Of a DNA stretch of 64,000 nt, positions 23,813-35,254 are shown one piece after another (position 1 is the stretch's first letter; every line of letters starts with the position of its first letter). The DNA comes from Xenoacremonium recifei. Lineage: Eukaryota > Ascomycota > Sordariomycetes > Hypocreales > Nectriaceae. Both the position numbers and the translations under genes were made by a program. The DNA lies in the NCBI GenBank assembly GCA_012184525.1, contig WOFQ01000007.1, positions 248,001-312,000 of the forward strand. Direction: 5' to 3'. The notes below the pieces were generated by a model, which worked only from the letters and a program-made list of their open reading frames with translations, was not told the DNA's origin and did not search any database.

Positions 23813-24989
23813 TTAAAGCTTGACCAAGTTCTTTTGTTCCGGAACGATGCTCAGCAGCTTCCCCTTCTCCAAAGCAGAACGCACGTTGCTAATCACCCAC
23901 TCCTCCATCTTGGTCTCCGTCTCGATGGCATACGTCCCCATGTGTGGCAGCATCAATACGCGCTCGTTGGACAACAAGCCTGGGTGAACTTCGGGCTCTT
24001 TTTCAAAGACGTCGAGTCCGGCGCTGGCGACAGTGCCGTCATTGAGGGCAGCGACGAGAGCAGCCTCATCCATCACAGCGCCACGAGCTGTGTTAACAAT
24101 GACGATGCCACGCTTCATGATCGCAAATTGCGGCGTGGATATGGTGTGGCGAGTTTGGGGCTAGAGAGTTAGATGAGTTTGATACAGGAGGTTCGAAAGG
24201 CCACATACATTCAACGGGAGGTTGAGGCTCAGCACATCGCTCTCACGCAGCAAAGTCTCGAAGTCGACATACTCTGCACCATCCTCCAGCTCAGGGCTGA
24301 GTTTTGTGCGGTTGTTATACCGAATCCTCATGCCGAAAGCTCGCGCCTTGCGTGCCATGTTACGCCCAATGCCTCCCATCCCGAGGATACCCAACACCTT
24401 GCCTTGCGGATCATGGCCAATTGCAGGAGGAGGGTTACCGAGCCACTCGCCGCGTCTCAGGCTGGCCATGGCAGGGTGTAGGTTTCGCAGCGCGCCGAGC
24501 ATCAACCAGATGGCCGTGTCAGCAGTTGCATCGTCGACTGCGCCTGGTGTGTTGGAGACAAGAACGTTGCGGGCAGTACAGGCGGGAACATCAATCTGAT
24601 CGTAGCCAGCGCCTAAGGACCGCCGTCTATTTCAATAAGAAGTCTGAGAAAGGAGGGCTCGGGGACATACCCTTGCTGCAGATGAAACGCAGACTAGACG
24701 GGAGCGCAGCAAGGAGCTCGGCATCAAAATGGCCGACGACGCTGGCGGACTCAAAGCTTCGATAGGCAGCTATGGCACCATCTAGGGCGCCGGAGCGGCA
24801 TTCTTCGAGGAAGGCGGTGCGGTTGGTGGAAGTGGGCTTGACGAGCGTTGCGATAGATGACAGGGAGGACCAGCTATCTTGAGCGCTGTAAATGACGAAG
24901 TCAGTAGCTCATTCAAACCTTGGAGGGTTATGAGTAGAAATATACTAGTCAACTTCCCCAAGGAGGAGGACCTTGGGAAGCTGAGACAT
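23813..24989 (-). CDS. D-isomer-specific 2-hydroxyacid dehydrogenase, glyoxylate/hydroxypyruvate reductase type
   Basis: Four exons (24989-24946, 24885-24671, 24612-24209, 24160-23813) encode 336 aa. The enzyme reduces a 2-keto acid such as glyoxylate with NAD(P)H in the cytosol. The start is MSQLPKVLLLGEVD. The NAD fold shows ILGMGGIGRNMARKARAFGM. The second NAD loop residue in RYNNRTK suggests NADPH use. Catalytic residues are Arg in IVNTARGAVMDE, Glu in LDVFEKEPEVHP and His in LMLPHMGT. All three introns keep the frame: VDY|AQDSW, CSKG|AGYDQ and LPLN|PQTRHT. The exact substrate cannot be read from sequence. Confidence 0.9.
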
Positions 24990-25728
24990 TGTTGAATATT
25001 GGCGATGAGAGGCTGTGAGTGAGAGCAGGGTAATTGGCCTCAATCTAGTGAGGAGGCGATTATTTGACAAGGAAAAGGCCATGCGGTAATTGGAAGCTTG
25101 ACGCGAATCTGGAAGAAGCTAAGTCATAAGGCACAATAGCTCCGATGTCGTTGTACGGAGCGCTTGCTGGTTGTGAGCAAACCGGACCGGTCATGATGGC
25201 GGGGTTTGAGGTTGAAGGTGGGGTTGGCGTTCGGTGGGGGGTGGTAGTCAGAAGGCGCAAAGACTACTCGGTTGAGGTTGATAAGATAGATACTTATCTC
25301 CTAGGGAATAAACCATTCCTGTTGGAGCATTCAAGTAGGCATCGGCGAGTGTAAATCGCTATCTCAAGATTTGAAAGAAGCCCTTACTTAAAGACTTCCG
25401 AGCTTCGGGGCCGCACCGGAGGTGTTAGCTCCACATCTCCGGGACCCCAACTCAGAAAGCTCCGGGAGACAGTCGGGTATCCTTCCCTGAGATAAACCAA
25501 GATATATGCAAGTCTTCAGAAGCATGTGAGTTTGGCAACATCGTAGATGTTATAGTTTTCAGTATTTTTTATTCTAAGAAAAAGTGCCGCCTTAGGCTCG
25601 GTCAGCTTCTGATGCTGTTTTCCATACCTTCATAACATCCCAACACCAATATACAAGCCATGTAGCGCCACAGCTGTAAGTTATACATGCCAAACTCTCC
25701 ACGTGATCCTCCTTGAACCCATCTTCCG
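24990..25728. other. Intergenic region, no gene seen
   Basis: This 739-bp region lies between two minus-strand genes. Open frames are short and unstructured. It should hold the dehydrogenase promoter and the DUF1640 3' UTR. Confidence 0.45.
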
Positions 25729-26563
25729 TCACATAAGCAACCGCCAGGCACCCAGCATCAGTGCTGCGAAACCCGTGCATACTCCCATCAGCCACTGTAG
25801 CGTCTGAAACTTGACCTGCTCCAGCTTTTCCCGCAGGGCGGCCACCTCCTGTTCAATCTTTGTTTCCGTCTCCTTGATTTTCAACTCCTGGCCCACGGCC
25901 TCCTCTCGGATACGACCCTTCTCCAGGTTAAGGTCCAGGCGCACACTGGCCTGCGTTCGGCTGATCTCGTCGCGCAGTCGGCTGCTCAGCTTGGCAATGT
26001 CGTTGGTCAATCGCTCATGCGCTGTGCGCGTCGTGTTCGACTCGGTGCTGTCGGCAGAGAGGAGCTCGGATCGAAGTTTGGCGAAATCGACTTTTTGCGT
26101 GTACGTGGCCTTGGCAGCGTCTTCGCGGAGGACCATGGTTCGGGTGAGGTTTTGGATGCTGAATGGCACATTAGTAAGATTTTATGATGGCAAGAGTTTT
26201 CGAGCCAAGCTACCTTTCCTCAATGACGTCGTTTAGGACCTTCATCATGGCCACCGATTGCTCCTCCGTGAACCCCTCGCCCTGCAGACGCTTGACGAAC
26301 TTGAGGGTATCAAAGTGGTGATCCCGCTGTCGCAGCGCCGTCGCATGAAAGGCTCGACGAAGGATTGGGCTTTCGACATGGCGACCGCATCTTTGTCGTG
26401 CATGGCCAGCCTGGAAGGACGCGAAAGACCGTCGCTGCTCAGTCGAAGGGATCGCAACCAAGGGCCGCGCAGCTCGGGAGGCGGACAGCGGAGCTCCCCA
26501 ACTGAGCCGTGGCAGAAGAAATCGCGGCAGCAACTCAGCTGCCACTACGCTGGATGAGGCCAT
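25729..26563 (-). CDS. DUF1640 mitochondrial coiled-coil protein (MCUR1/FMP32-like)
   Basis: Two exons (26563-26214 and 26158-25729) encode 259 aa. The N-terminal 75 residues are Arg- and Ser-rich, as in a mitochondrial presequence. DUF1640 starts at HFDTLKFVKRLQGEGFTEEQ and runs through VLNDVIEES and YTQKVDFAKLRSELL. A long coiled coil follows (LRDEISRTQASVRLDLNLEK, KETETKIEQEVAALREKLEQ). A C-terminal membrane anchor, WLMGVCTGFAALMLGAWRLL, closes the protein. Family members (yeast FMP32 and relatives, animal MCUR1) are inner-membrane proteins linked to proline metabolism or complex assembly; the role here is inferred. The intron joins EE to SIQNLTRTM through a split Ser codon. Confidence 0.88.
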
Positions 26564-28149
26564 ATCGTTTCAGCCGGGATTGGGATTGGGTCTGGGATCT
26601 TCTTTGGGTCAACGATGAAGGAGTCGGCATTTGACGTCGCTGGACCACGGCGGGCTTCGCCAGCTTTGATTGTATCCAGTTATGGGAACGAACTGGCCAA
26701 TAGGAGAGCGGCTACCAAAACAGGGTAGCGGTCTGAGAGGCAAGGGTCGTGCTTTCCCGTCTTTTGGCGGAGTGGATTTTACGTCAGCACCGTCCCGAAT
26801 CCGATGCGGGATTCGCGTCGCGAGGTTGCATTTTCAGTTACAACTCTTTTCAGGGCTCTCTGAATTGCGATTGTTTCGAGGGTTGCAACCGAGTTGCTGC
26901 TGCGCCGTGATTACGCTTTCAATGCCAAGAACAATTAAGGTAACCGAACGAGCGCACCAGTAATGGTTCGAGGTCGCTTACGAAGAAGGATCGGAATTCG
27001 AAGGGACAAAGCCGCGCGACCAGGTCCCATGCATCGAGTGTCCAGTTATGAGCCCACGCGTGCGAATCAATCGTCGTCTCGTTGTCAGTGCTGTCAATGT
27101 TACTTATTACGGGTTATTCGAAGTGTCCGAGTTTGCTCGGCCGACAGTATGGCTTACGGCCGGAACTGGTCTTATTCGAAATCTCCGCCCCGGCTCTCGC
27201 CCTTGCATTCCAGCCCAGTCCTTCGCATTCTCTTGCGCCTCGCGAGGTGCTGCGGGGCAAAAGAGCGCCAGATCTGATGGGTGGGAGATCTCCCAGCTCT
27301 AGCTCGGTCCCCAAACCCGACGGACTCGGACTCCTCTCAGCGACAGCTATCATATGCCTCGAAGTAGGTATAAGCCCGTCTACAGAGTAGTCGCATGCAG
27401 GGATGACAGTAAGCAGAGCCCAACCTATCTCCATGGCCTTAAGTCTTTGAAACATAAACCCTAAGCTGTCAGTAGAGTCAAGACGGGATCGGCCTCCAAC
27501 CTGATTGAATTGAGACACTTTGACGCTTCTGCGGCACAGGTTCCCGACTCCTCACGAGACTTGCGAAGTAAAAAAAAAAACAAGTCGACACGTCTTCGTG
27601 AAATCATCGATGAAGTGCTAGTTGAGAACCACCACGGTCTAATTATCCCTCCGGTGACGAGTCTCGATGACCCGTGACTCAATCTAGATTCAGCATTTCC
27701 GCATCCTCACACCCTCTCGAGCCTGGTCTGTTATGAATCACGGACTGTCGGTCTTCGGGCTTTAGGCCGAACCCGACAGACCCTTGCCCGCATCTGCGCT
27801 GGGCTTACGCTCTAAACCCAGGCTACTGGCGATGGCATGTAGGGATTACGCTCGCCCGCAGCTGCTAGACAAAAGTCGCCGAACGGGATTCAGCCCCTGC
27901 CAACCTGCCAGCATCCTCAATCCCGTTCTCAGCAAAGAGTGCACTCGCGTCGCTGTTCCCTGGCGATCCTCTGGAGGCCGCTTGTCTGATAACCCTAGAG
28001 CCCCCGTACTGCTGCACCTGGCGACCGGACTTCGTCGTGACGGTTTCCTATTCCTATTCGAATCTCAAAGCCTATCGTGGGTGTATGTTTCGGTCTGACA
28101 ACGCTTGAACGCACTCACGCCTTTCGCCCTCTTTTCGGCAATAGTTACC
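26564..28149. promoter_or_regulatory. Long regulator upstream region
   Basis: This 1.6-kb region lies between the divergent DUF1640 gene and the Zn2Cys6 regulator. No coding exon is supported. It contains an A10 run at 27569-27578 and a nested palindrome at 27747-27777 (described separately). The length is unusual for this gene-dense window and suggests a complex promoter. Confidence 0.45.
27747..27777. promoter_or_regulatory. Nested CGG/CCG palindrome upstream of the regulator
   Basis: The inner perfect inverted repeat is TTCGG-N8-CCGAA (27754-27771). An outer pair, GTCGG (27747-27751) and CCGAC (27773-27777), surrounds it. Inverted CGG/CCG half-sites are the known binding pattern of Zn2Cys6 dimers. 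The site is about 370 bp before the regulator ATG, so autoregulation is possible. Confidence 0.5.
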
Positions 28150-30177
28150 ATGGCACCTCCGGAGCTACCCTCGACTGCGGGCTTACCCGCTGGTTACGGG
28201 CGGTCGTGTACCAACTGTTCCCGGGCCAAATGCAAGTGTATCTTGCGGCCGGCTGGGCTTGATTGTGAACGATGTCATCGCCTGGGCAAGACGTGCCAGC
28301 CAATGACCAGTTCCCGCAAGCGGGCGACCAAGAAGGCAACGTCGTCGAGGACGGCCCAGCTCGAGGAGAAGCTCGATGATTTGGTATCGATATTGAGGGC
28401 CTCACAAGGCTCCGGCCAGCATACCCAAAATGGTGCCATGGCGCTGCCGCAAGCCTCATACACAACTCCGAGCTCCTTTCCACAATGCAGTCGCCTGGAG
28501 TCTCTGGCGACGGCAGCAACCTCAACGACACCACAGCTATCATCCGGCTCCGGCCCATTGGCCCCGGGTTTTGATAGTTCACTCTCTGGCGGTACCCCTG
28601 ATATTAATGAGACATGGAGGCTGCCAGAGCCTACTCCCGCGGAAGCGGAAATCTATCTCGACAAATTCCGTGTGTGGCTGCTCAACTTTCCTTTCATGGA
28701 AATACCAAATGATATGACTGCCGCTCAGCTGCGTACTGAGAAACCGTTCCTGTGGTTGTGTATCATGAATATCACGTCCATGTCTGTACCTCAGCAGGCC
28801 ATCATGAAAGAGCGTGTCCGCGCAGAGGCGGCATCGAGAATTCTAGTCAACCATGAGAGAAGCATGGATATTCTCCAAGGTCTGGTTTGCTATCTTGGCT
28901 GGTACGTCCACGTGAAATCTTTCGAGGATAAGTAATTTTAATGCTCTTCAGGGCCACCATGAACTCGGGACCGGGCACGAAGCCCTTCCTAATCACCTTT
29001 GCTCAACTAGCCGTAGCCATTGTCTTTGATATGAGCTTGACGCGGGCTCCGATTGAGGAGCAATACTTCACTGTATGCTTCAAGGTCTGGGGAGGTCGTC
29101 CACCTCCGCCAAAGCTCCGAACCATGGAAGAAAGACGGGTTCTTCTTTCTTTATGGTTCCTGACCTCAGTGTAAGAGACCTTAGCTCCCACTTCGCAAAT
29201 GCTTACTGACCAAACCAGTATCACTTCATTCATTGGTAAAATGGACAGTCTTCGCTGGACTCCGCATATGGAAGACTGCCTGAAGAGCCTTGAGCGAGAC
29301 AGAGAGAACCCCTCTGACGAGATCTTGGTCACTTTTATCAAGCTCCAGCTTGTGGGCGAAGAAGCACAGAAACTATTGGTTCGGGATGTTATGGGAGAAG
29401 CGTCTTCCGCACCCACTTACATCTTCAAGAAAGGACTTCAAGCACGGATTCAGGAAATCCGTGAGACCATGTCCCCGGCTGTGGTCGCGCACTGTAAGTT
29501 GCCCGATCAGTCGCGATTCAGAAGACTCATGCTTATCGAAATTAGGCTTTCTACAAGCTCACATGTTAGGTACGGAAGTGCAGATTCACTCCGTGGGCCT
29601 ATTTGCGCAGGCCATACCTCATGCTCCACGCATCGAGAGCATGTACTCGTGTCTAAAAACGGTGCGAGCGTGGTATGACGTCTTCTTCTCTATCCCGCTA
29701 GACGAAATACCAGGATCGCCCTTCTCGCTGTATATCCAGTTGTCACAGATGCAAGTTGCCTTATACCGGCTTACGACCTCAGAAGACCCTGCTTGGGACA
29801 AAGATCTGGTGCGAAACACGGCAGATCTACTTGCACTTTTGGACAGGACAGTCGACCTATTTGTTGCCGTGGACAATCGCTATCAACTCAAGAGCGATGA
29901 TCCCGAGGGAACGCTCTTTATCAAGGGCAGCAAGATCATGAAAAACATCCGCTCGTCTTGGGAGCCCGTTCTCTCGCGGCATCTCAGCGGGATGCCGACC
30001 CCGAACAGCCAGGTCATGACTAACCAATCCGTCGAGATAACTCCTCCTGCCAATAGCAACAGCCACCCAGGGGAGTTAGGGGGGGTTCCGGAGAATAGCA
30101 TAATCCCCGACCCCATGAACATCGACTTTAGCGACATGGCCTGGATGACAGACGTGTTTGGACCCTGGGAGTTCTGA
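28150..30177 (+). CDS. Zn2Cys6 fungal-type transcription factor
   Basis: Four exons (28150-28901, 28952-29170, 29219-29493, 29546-30177) encode 625 aa. The binuclear zinc cluster is at residues 20-49, with cysteines at 20, 23, 30, 39, 42 and 49 (C-x2-C-x6-C-x8-C-x2-C-x6-C). A basic linker (SSRKRATKKATSSRT) and a heptad-like dimerisation stretch (AQLEEKLDDLVSILRASQ) follow. The middle region EIYLDKFRVWLLNFPFMEIP and the long helical C-terminal half resemble the regulatory domain of this class. The acidic/aromatic end (MNIDFSDMAWMTDVFGPWEF) could be an activation domain. The 3' end is 373 bp from the start of an MFS exporter on the same strand, so that gene is a likely target. Confidence 0.9.
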
Positions 30178-30279
30178 TTTTTCATCCCCGGATCCTCCTA
30201 TGCCGCCTATGTCCGAGTCCGAGAACGAAAACCCCCCGAGAATCACGCCAGGATTCGTCGGGTGCCCCGTCCCTGTCGA

Positions 30280-30298
30280 ACGGGATTCGGGTTCCCGT
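30280..30298. promoter_or_regulatory. CGG-N11-CCG palindrome upstream of MFS gene
   Basis: The arms ACGGGA (30280-30285) and TCCCGT (30293-30298) form a perfect inverted repeat with a 7-bp spacer. The CGG and CCG triplets inside it are 11 bp apart, as in Gal4-type Zn2Cys6 sites. It lies 253 bp before the transporter ATG and just behind the regulator gene. A TATA-like TATAATA is at about 30391-30397. Confidence 0.5.
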
Positions 30299-30550
30299 CA
30301 ACTCCGTCCTGCCCCCCGACACCAACAAGACAACACCAGGATTTCATAATGGCCGACACCCGGGGGGACCCAGTCGGTGGCCATCAGCCCTATAATACTC
30401 GAAGCAATCTCCGTCTACTTTCCGCTTGCCTAGATCTCTACAGACTACAAGACCCTCGACATCCCTAGCTTAGTTGACTTTTGTCAACAAGTCCTCAAAA
30501 ACATTCCACCACTTACACGGCCGTCTCCTCTATCACACACATCCGCGACA

Positions 30551-32462
30551 ATGGTCTTTGACCCTGAAGAGAAGCCTCCTGTTGAGGCCCCCGTCGAAAC
30601 TCCGGGCCTGGCAACCGACGATGAAAAGGCCTCGTCAACAGGACCAACCCTCTACGACGACGACCATGAGGAAGAAAGCCATGATGAAGAAGATCATGTT
30701 GAACCAGCTCCCGAAGATATGGTTACCAAGAAGGTGACAACAACGGACTCTGTGCGCCGAGAACGCAAGTACTTGACCGGCTGGAAGCTGGCTTCTCTAA
30801 TGGGCTCCATCACTCTGGCGGCGTTCCTCATGTTGCTTGACATGTCTATCATTGTTACGGTATGGTTGCTACCTCTCTAATTCTACACAACTTGAAGCTA
30901 AGGCAAATTCCTAGGCAATTCCTCGAATCACGACGCACTTCCATTCCTTGCAAGACATCGGTTGGTATGGTAGTGCCTACAACTTGGCCAGCGCAGCTCT
31001 TCAACCTCTCTCCGGAAAGTTCTACACCTACTTCAAATCAAAGTGGACTTTCCTTGTATTCTTCTTCTTTTTCGAACTCGGCTCTCTGCTCTGCGGTATC
31101 GCAGTCTCCTCCAAGATGCTCATTATCGGACGAGCAGTGGCCGGTATTGGAAGCTCTGGTATTCAGAACGGCGCCTTTACCATGATTGCTGCCTCCGTGC
31201 CTTTAGAGCGACGACCTGCTCTAATGGGTCTTCTCATGGGTTGTGCTCAACTTGGTCTTGTCGTCGGTCCTCTTGTCGGTGGTGCTCTGACTGAATATAC
31301 CACCTGGCGATGGTGTAAGTGCAATATTTTCATCAAGTCAAGAATGTCTGCTAATGGCTTTCCTAGGTTTCTACATCAATCTTCCGATCGGCGCTGTCGT
31401 CGCTGTCCTAATTCTTCTTGTCGAGATTCCTGATCAGCGCATTAGGGTCAACGACAACGTGAAGGAAATCATCACCCAGAAGCTCGACCTAATTGGCTTC
31501 GTTCTCTTCGCTCCTTGCGCCATCATGTTCCTCCTCGCACTGCAGTACGGCGGCGACACCTACCCCTGGAAGTCGGCGACGGTCATCGGTCTCTTCCTTG
31601 GTGGCGGTGGCCTGCTTGTTATCTTCTTTATCTGGGAACACCGAGCTGGCCTCAATGCCATGATCCCGCTTCCCATTCTCAAGAAGCGACAAATCTGGAC
31701 GGCTTGCTTGGCCATGCTGTCTCTGATGATGACTGTCCTGGTTGCGTCATTCTATCTTCCTATCTACTTCCAGTCTATCAAGGGTGCCTCTCCCTTCAGA
31801 AGCGGAGTGGACATGCTTCCCGGTATTCTGGTCCAATTGGTGGCTGCCGTCTCGTCTGGTGTCCTAAGTAAGCTTTACTCACCTTCTGTGTTTCAAAATT
31901 TGATTGTCTAACCAGCCTTGCAGCTCAAAAAATCGGATACTATCTCCCCTTCGCCGTTGCTAGCGGTGCCCTCTCCGCCGTCGGCAATGGTCTCCTTACG
32001 TTGCTCGGACCTCATACCTCGACTGCGAAGTGGGCGGGATACCAGGCCGTGGTCGGTTTCGCCCGTGGTATCGGCATGCAAATGCCTATCCTTGCTATCC
32101 AGGCCAACGCGCCCCCTGAGGCTCTCTCCACGGCCACAGCCGTGCTTGTCTTCTCGCAGACTTTCGGTGGTGCCGTGTTCATCACTGTTGCCAATGTCAT
32201 CTTCAACAACAAGCTCAAGAGCGAGCTGAACAAAAGCCTTCCCAGCCAGACCGTCGAGGTCATCATTGCGGCGGGTGCCACAGGCATCAAGAGTGTTACC
32301 AACGCTTCCAACTACGCAACGGTGATCGCGGCATATGCTAAGGGTGTGGACTCGACCTTCTATCTCGCTATTGCAGGTAGCTGCGTCATGTTCTTAGCTT
32401 CGTTCGGTATCGGATTCAAGGATATCCGAAAGAAGAAGCCTGTGAAGGCCGGCGAAGCTTAA
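30551..32462 (+). CDS. MFS drug:H+ antiporter, DHA2 (14-TM) family
   Basis: Four exons (30551-30859, 30915-31314, 31367-31867, 31924-32462) encode 582 aa. It is a plasma-membrane exporter of toxins or secondary metabolites driven by protons. A long acidic, cytosolic N-terminus (TLYDDDHEEESHDEEDHVEP) precedes TM1. DHA2 features include FLMLLDMSIIVTAIPRITT, LQDIGWYGSAYNLASAALQP, GRAVAGIGSSGIQNGAFTMI (motif C region LGLVVGPLVGGALTEYTTWR) and WCFYINLPIGAVVAVLILL. C-terminal helices include GYQAVVGFARGIGMQMPILA. All three introns close in frame, the second splitting the Cys codon of RWCFYIN. The substrate cannot be predicted. The preceding Zn2Cys6 gene probably controls it. Confidence 0.93.
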
Positions 32463-33067
32463 ACCTCCCATCGGAGAGAATTCTTTTAATGTTTCATTTA
32501 TGATTAGACATACCTTGGGTAACATAGACGGTAATACTTTCTTGTATATGGCGTTTGGGGAATTTGGGTTAGCAGCATAGCGATACCGAAGGGTTCGGGA
32601 CTCCCAACTTTTGTGTTTCTACATAGAAAGAATCTAATATCCATGACAAAAGTAGTATAAATATCTTTTGTTTAATTACATGCCGTCGCGTATAAATTTT
32701 TGTGAACATTATAAAAGTTAATCCAAGTCATTGCATCCAGAAGTGAACATTGTCATCAACGATATCTTTTCCCGTTTCCTACTAAATACTCAGATCAACA
32801 CCAACAAAACAGCACGAACCTCTCAAACCCAGCAAGAGGAACCGAGTTTGAGCCGAGACGGCACTATTGCAATTTTTGCCTTATACAATATACGTACGAT
32901 CATTGTCATGAAGGGTTGTCCATTCTGTGACCGGGGTTTGTATAGGGTAGTTCAATTTAGCACGTGTTTTATGTGGGTTCATCAGATCTTCAAAGCCGTT
33001 GCACTTCGAATGACAGCATCCTGTTTTAGCAAGCCATTCAAGTATCTCCTTTGAGAATCCAAGCATT
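32463..33067. other. AT-rich intergenic region
   Basis: This 605-bp region follows the MFS gene. It is clearly richer in A/T than its surroundings and probably carries the 3' UTR and the promoter of the next gene. No coding signal was found. Confidence 0.45.
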
Positions 33068-33643
33068 ATGAACCGCCCAAGGAATCGCCAGCCGCGGCCA
33101 GGTCACCAGAATAGCAACACCAATAACAGCGGCAACAACAACAAGACTGGGAATGACAATCGACACAATAACCGAGGACCACCTCGTTCCTCCAGAGCCC
33201 CAGCAACCCCTCAACAAGCCGCCGGAACAGTCCCTACAGTCTCACAAGTTATCCCCGGTGCCTCTGTGTTCATCATCCTGAAAGAAGACCAGCCCACAGG
33301 CCAAGAGACGGCCGGCGTAGTCCAGGACGTTCTCACGCGAGGGAACCACCCGCGCGGCATCAAAGTGCGGCTGCGCGACGGCCAGGTCGGTCGCGTGCAG
33401 CGGATGGCGACATCGGCGGGAGCGGCAGCGACAGGGAGCACGAGGTTCACGATGCGGTACACGGATGTTAGACAAGACGAGTTCTTGGAAGGGCCGCCGC
33501 CGAGGAGTTTGGCGGACTTCATGCCGGAGGTCGAGGTGCCTCGGAGCCAGCCGGTGGAAGCAGTGAAGTGTCCCTTCTGTGAAGAGTTTGAGGGGGATGA
33601 GGTGGCGGTCACGCATCATATTGATCAGGAGCATTTGACCTGA
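33068..33643 (+). CDS. DUF2196 (YwbE-like) protein with C-terminal zinc finger
   Basis: A single exon encodes 191 aa. Residues 1-55 are Asn/Arg/Gly-rich and disordered, as in RNA-binding tails. Residues 61-113 match the bacterial YwbE/DUF2196 family: IPGASVFIILKEDQPTGQET, NHPRGIKVRLRDGQVGRV. This is a small domain of unknown role. A LADFMPEVEVP linker leads to a C-terminal C-x2-C...H-x4/5-H motif (Cys168, Cys171, His183 or 184, His189), the pattern of a single C2H2/UBZ-like finger. The start at MNRPRNRQPR is the first ATG of the frame after a stop. RNA or ubiquitin binding is a guess from composition; no function is known to me. Confidence 0.82.
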   Translation: MNRPRNRQPRPGHQNSNTNNSGNNNKTGNDNRHNNRGPPRSSRAPATPQQAAGTVPTVSQVIPGASVFIILKEDQPTGQETAGVVQDVLTRGNHPRGIKVRLRDGQVGRVQRMATSAGAAATGSTRFTMRYTDVRQDEFLEGPPPRSLADFMPEVEVPRSQPVEAVKCPFCEEFEGDEVAVTHHIDQEHLT

Positions 33644-35254
33644 GAGGTTGGTTTGTGTGCTCATCAACGCATGTCGCCATAGGCGGCGCATCGCCCCTAC
33701 CAGTTCATGTCGAGCCAAGAGGGCCGCCACAGTCTCGATCGAGACGAGACTCTTGAGCAGTGTTGATTATTCTGAACTGGGCTGCTGCCTGGGAAGTCTG
33801 AGCTGTCATCTATGTATGTCGGGCCAGTGAGTCTCGTGCTTCCTCATTTCACGGTTCTCTGATGCTGATGCGGTTCTAGTATTGGCCAGAGTGCCATCGA
33901 GATGCGACATTGGATAGGTTCTCAGCAAGTCTGCAATATTTGGAGATTAAAGGCAGGCTATTTAACAACCAATACTCTCCCTATGCGCCGTAGATAGGTA
34001 GGAGACATAGCATTTTATGGAGCTTCACTCGGTCAAAGTGTGGGTTAGTGCTGAAGAAGTCTGAGACATATCCCCCGGCTGAGCGTAGAATTGGAACGTC
34101 GTTGACGATCATTGCCGCTCGACTGGATTATCGTGCATATCGTTGAATTTATCTTGCAAGTGACTTATGGTCAAGTCGAGAGGTGTACGGAGTAGAAGTT
34201 AGCAGGAAGCCAAAGGGATGTATCGAGATCTGCAACAGCAACCCTCCCGACGACCCGAAATGACACAGCAGCTTATGCAGAGTAGAGTGCCACGCAAACA
34301 CAGCATGGTCCAAACATGTTTGCCTGGAGAGTTGTCTTATTCCATGTTCTACCCCCGTGGGCTGGGCTTTAGGCTGCACAATTAAGGCCAGGTCTACGCA
34401 ACTTGCGGGTATACTTGTACTTTACGAAGGACCTTATTTTATGCTTGAGGCCAGGTACAGTCAGCTTTACCAACAATTCCCTGAACTCATCTCTTTGAGC
34501 TCATCTTACTGGGGCGTCAGCAAACAGGAGCTATTTCGATGTCGCTGGTACTTCGCCCTGGTGGGTCTCCGTTTCATTCGCGCACCCACGTCACTGAGCG
34601 TTTAGGCTGCCCCTTTTCCCTCAGCAGTGAATGGCTGAGGCTATTGAGCCCCGGCGGGCCCCCTCGGAGCGGAAGCTCTTTGCTCCCACGGCGGCTGATT
34701 GGCTGCAGGCGCGCGTTGGCGCAGGTACCGAGTACCAGCATGTGCTGAAGGCCCCAAGCCACCAAACGCCAGCGGAAGGTACGTCCCCACTCGCCTGCTG
34801 GCCTGCACCAAGCAAGTTCCCCCAGGGCAGTCGCGACCATGCCGAAAGGGAAAGCGAACAGGTAGCCCGGAAAGTGACCTGCTCTTCTCCCTACAACAAA
34901 ACACACATCCCTCACCATCTTCCATCACCTCCCGACCATCGACGACATCGTCAGCTCGCCATCACAGCAGCTACGAAACGCGATACCCCGTCGTCCTCTT
35001 CTTTCTTCTTCTCTCCCTCCGTCTTTCACTTTCTGTCCTTTTAATTCCTAGCTTCCCGCCCGTGCCACGCGGCGCAGGCAAGCTTTCGCCAGTTCTGCTC
35101 TCCTTAACGAACACCACGAAATCTAATCAGAGGTCGATCCGCGATTGACCCCTCTCCATCGCCGCCGGCTTCTGCAACCCTGCTCACGCCTGGCCCTGCG
35201 AGCGTCGAGTCGATTGCTGTCTGCTGTCTGCCATAGACAGCTCCCATCGGCGAC
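33644..35254. other. Intergenic region and clathrin heavy chain promoter
   Basis: The region is 1.6 kb long. From about 34870 to 35240 it is pyrimidine-rich, as in the 5' UTR of a strongly expressed gene. Open frames between 34350 and 35150 overlap on both strands and show no domain. No extra gene is called. Confidence 0.45.

Noticed and set aside
28150..33643. Secondary-metabolite gene cluster around the regulator and exporter
   Set aside because: No biosynthetic core or tailoring enzyme is present; the flanking genes are housekeeping or unrelated.
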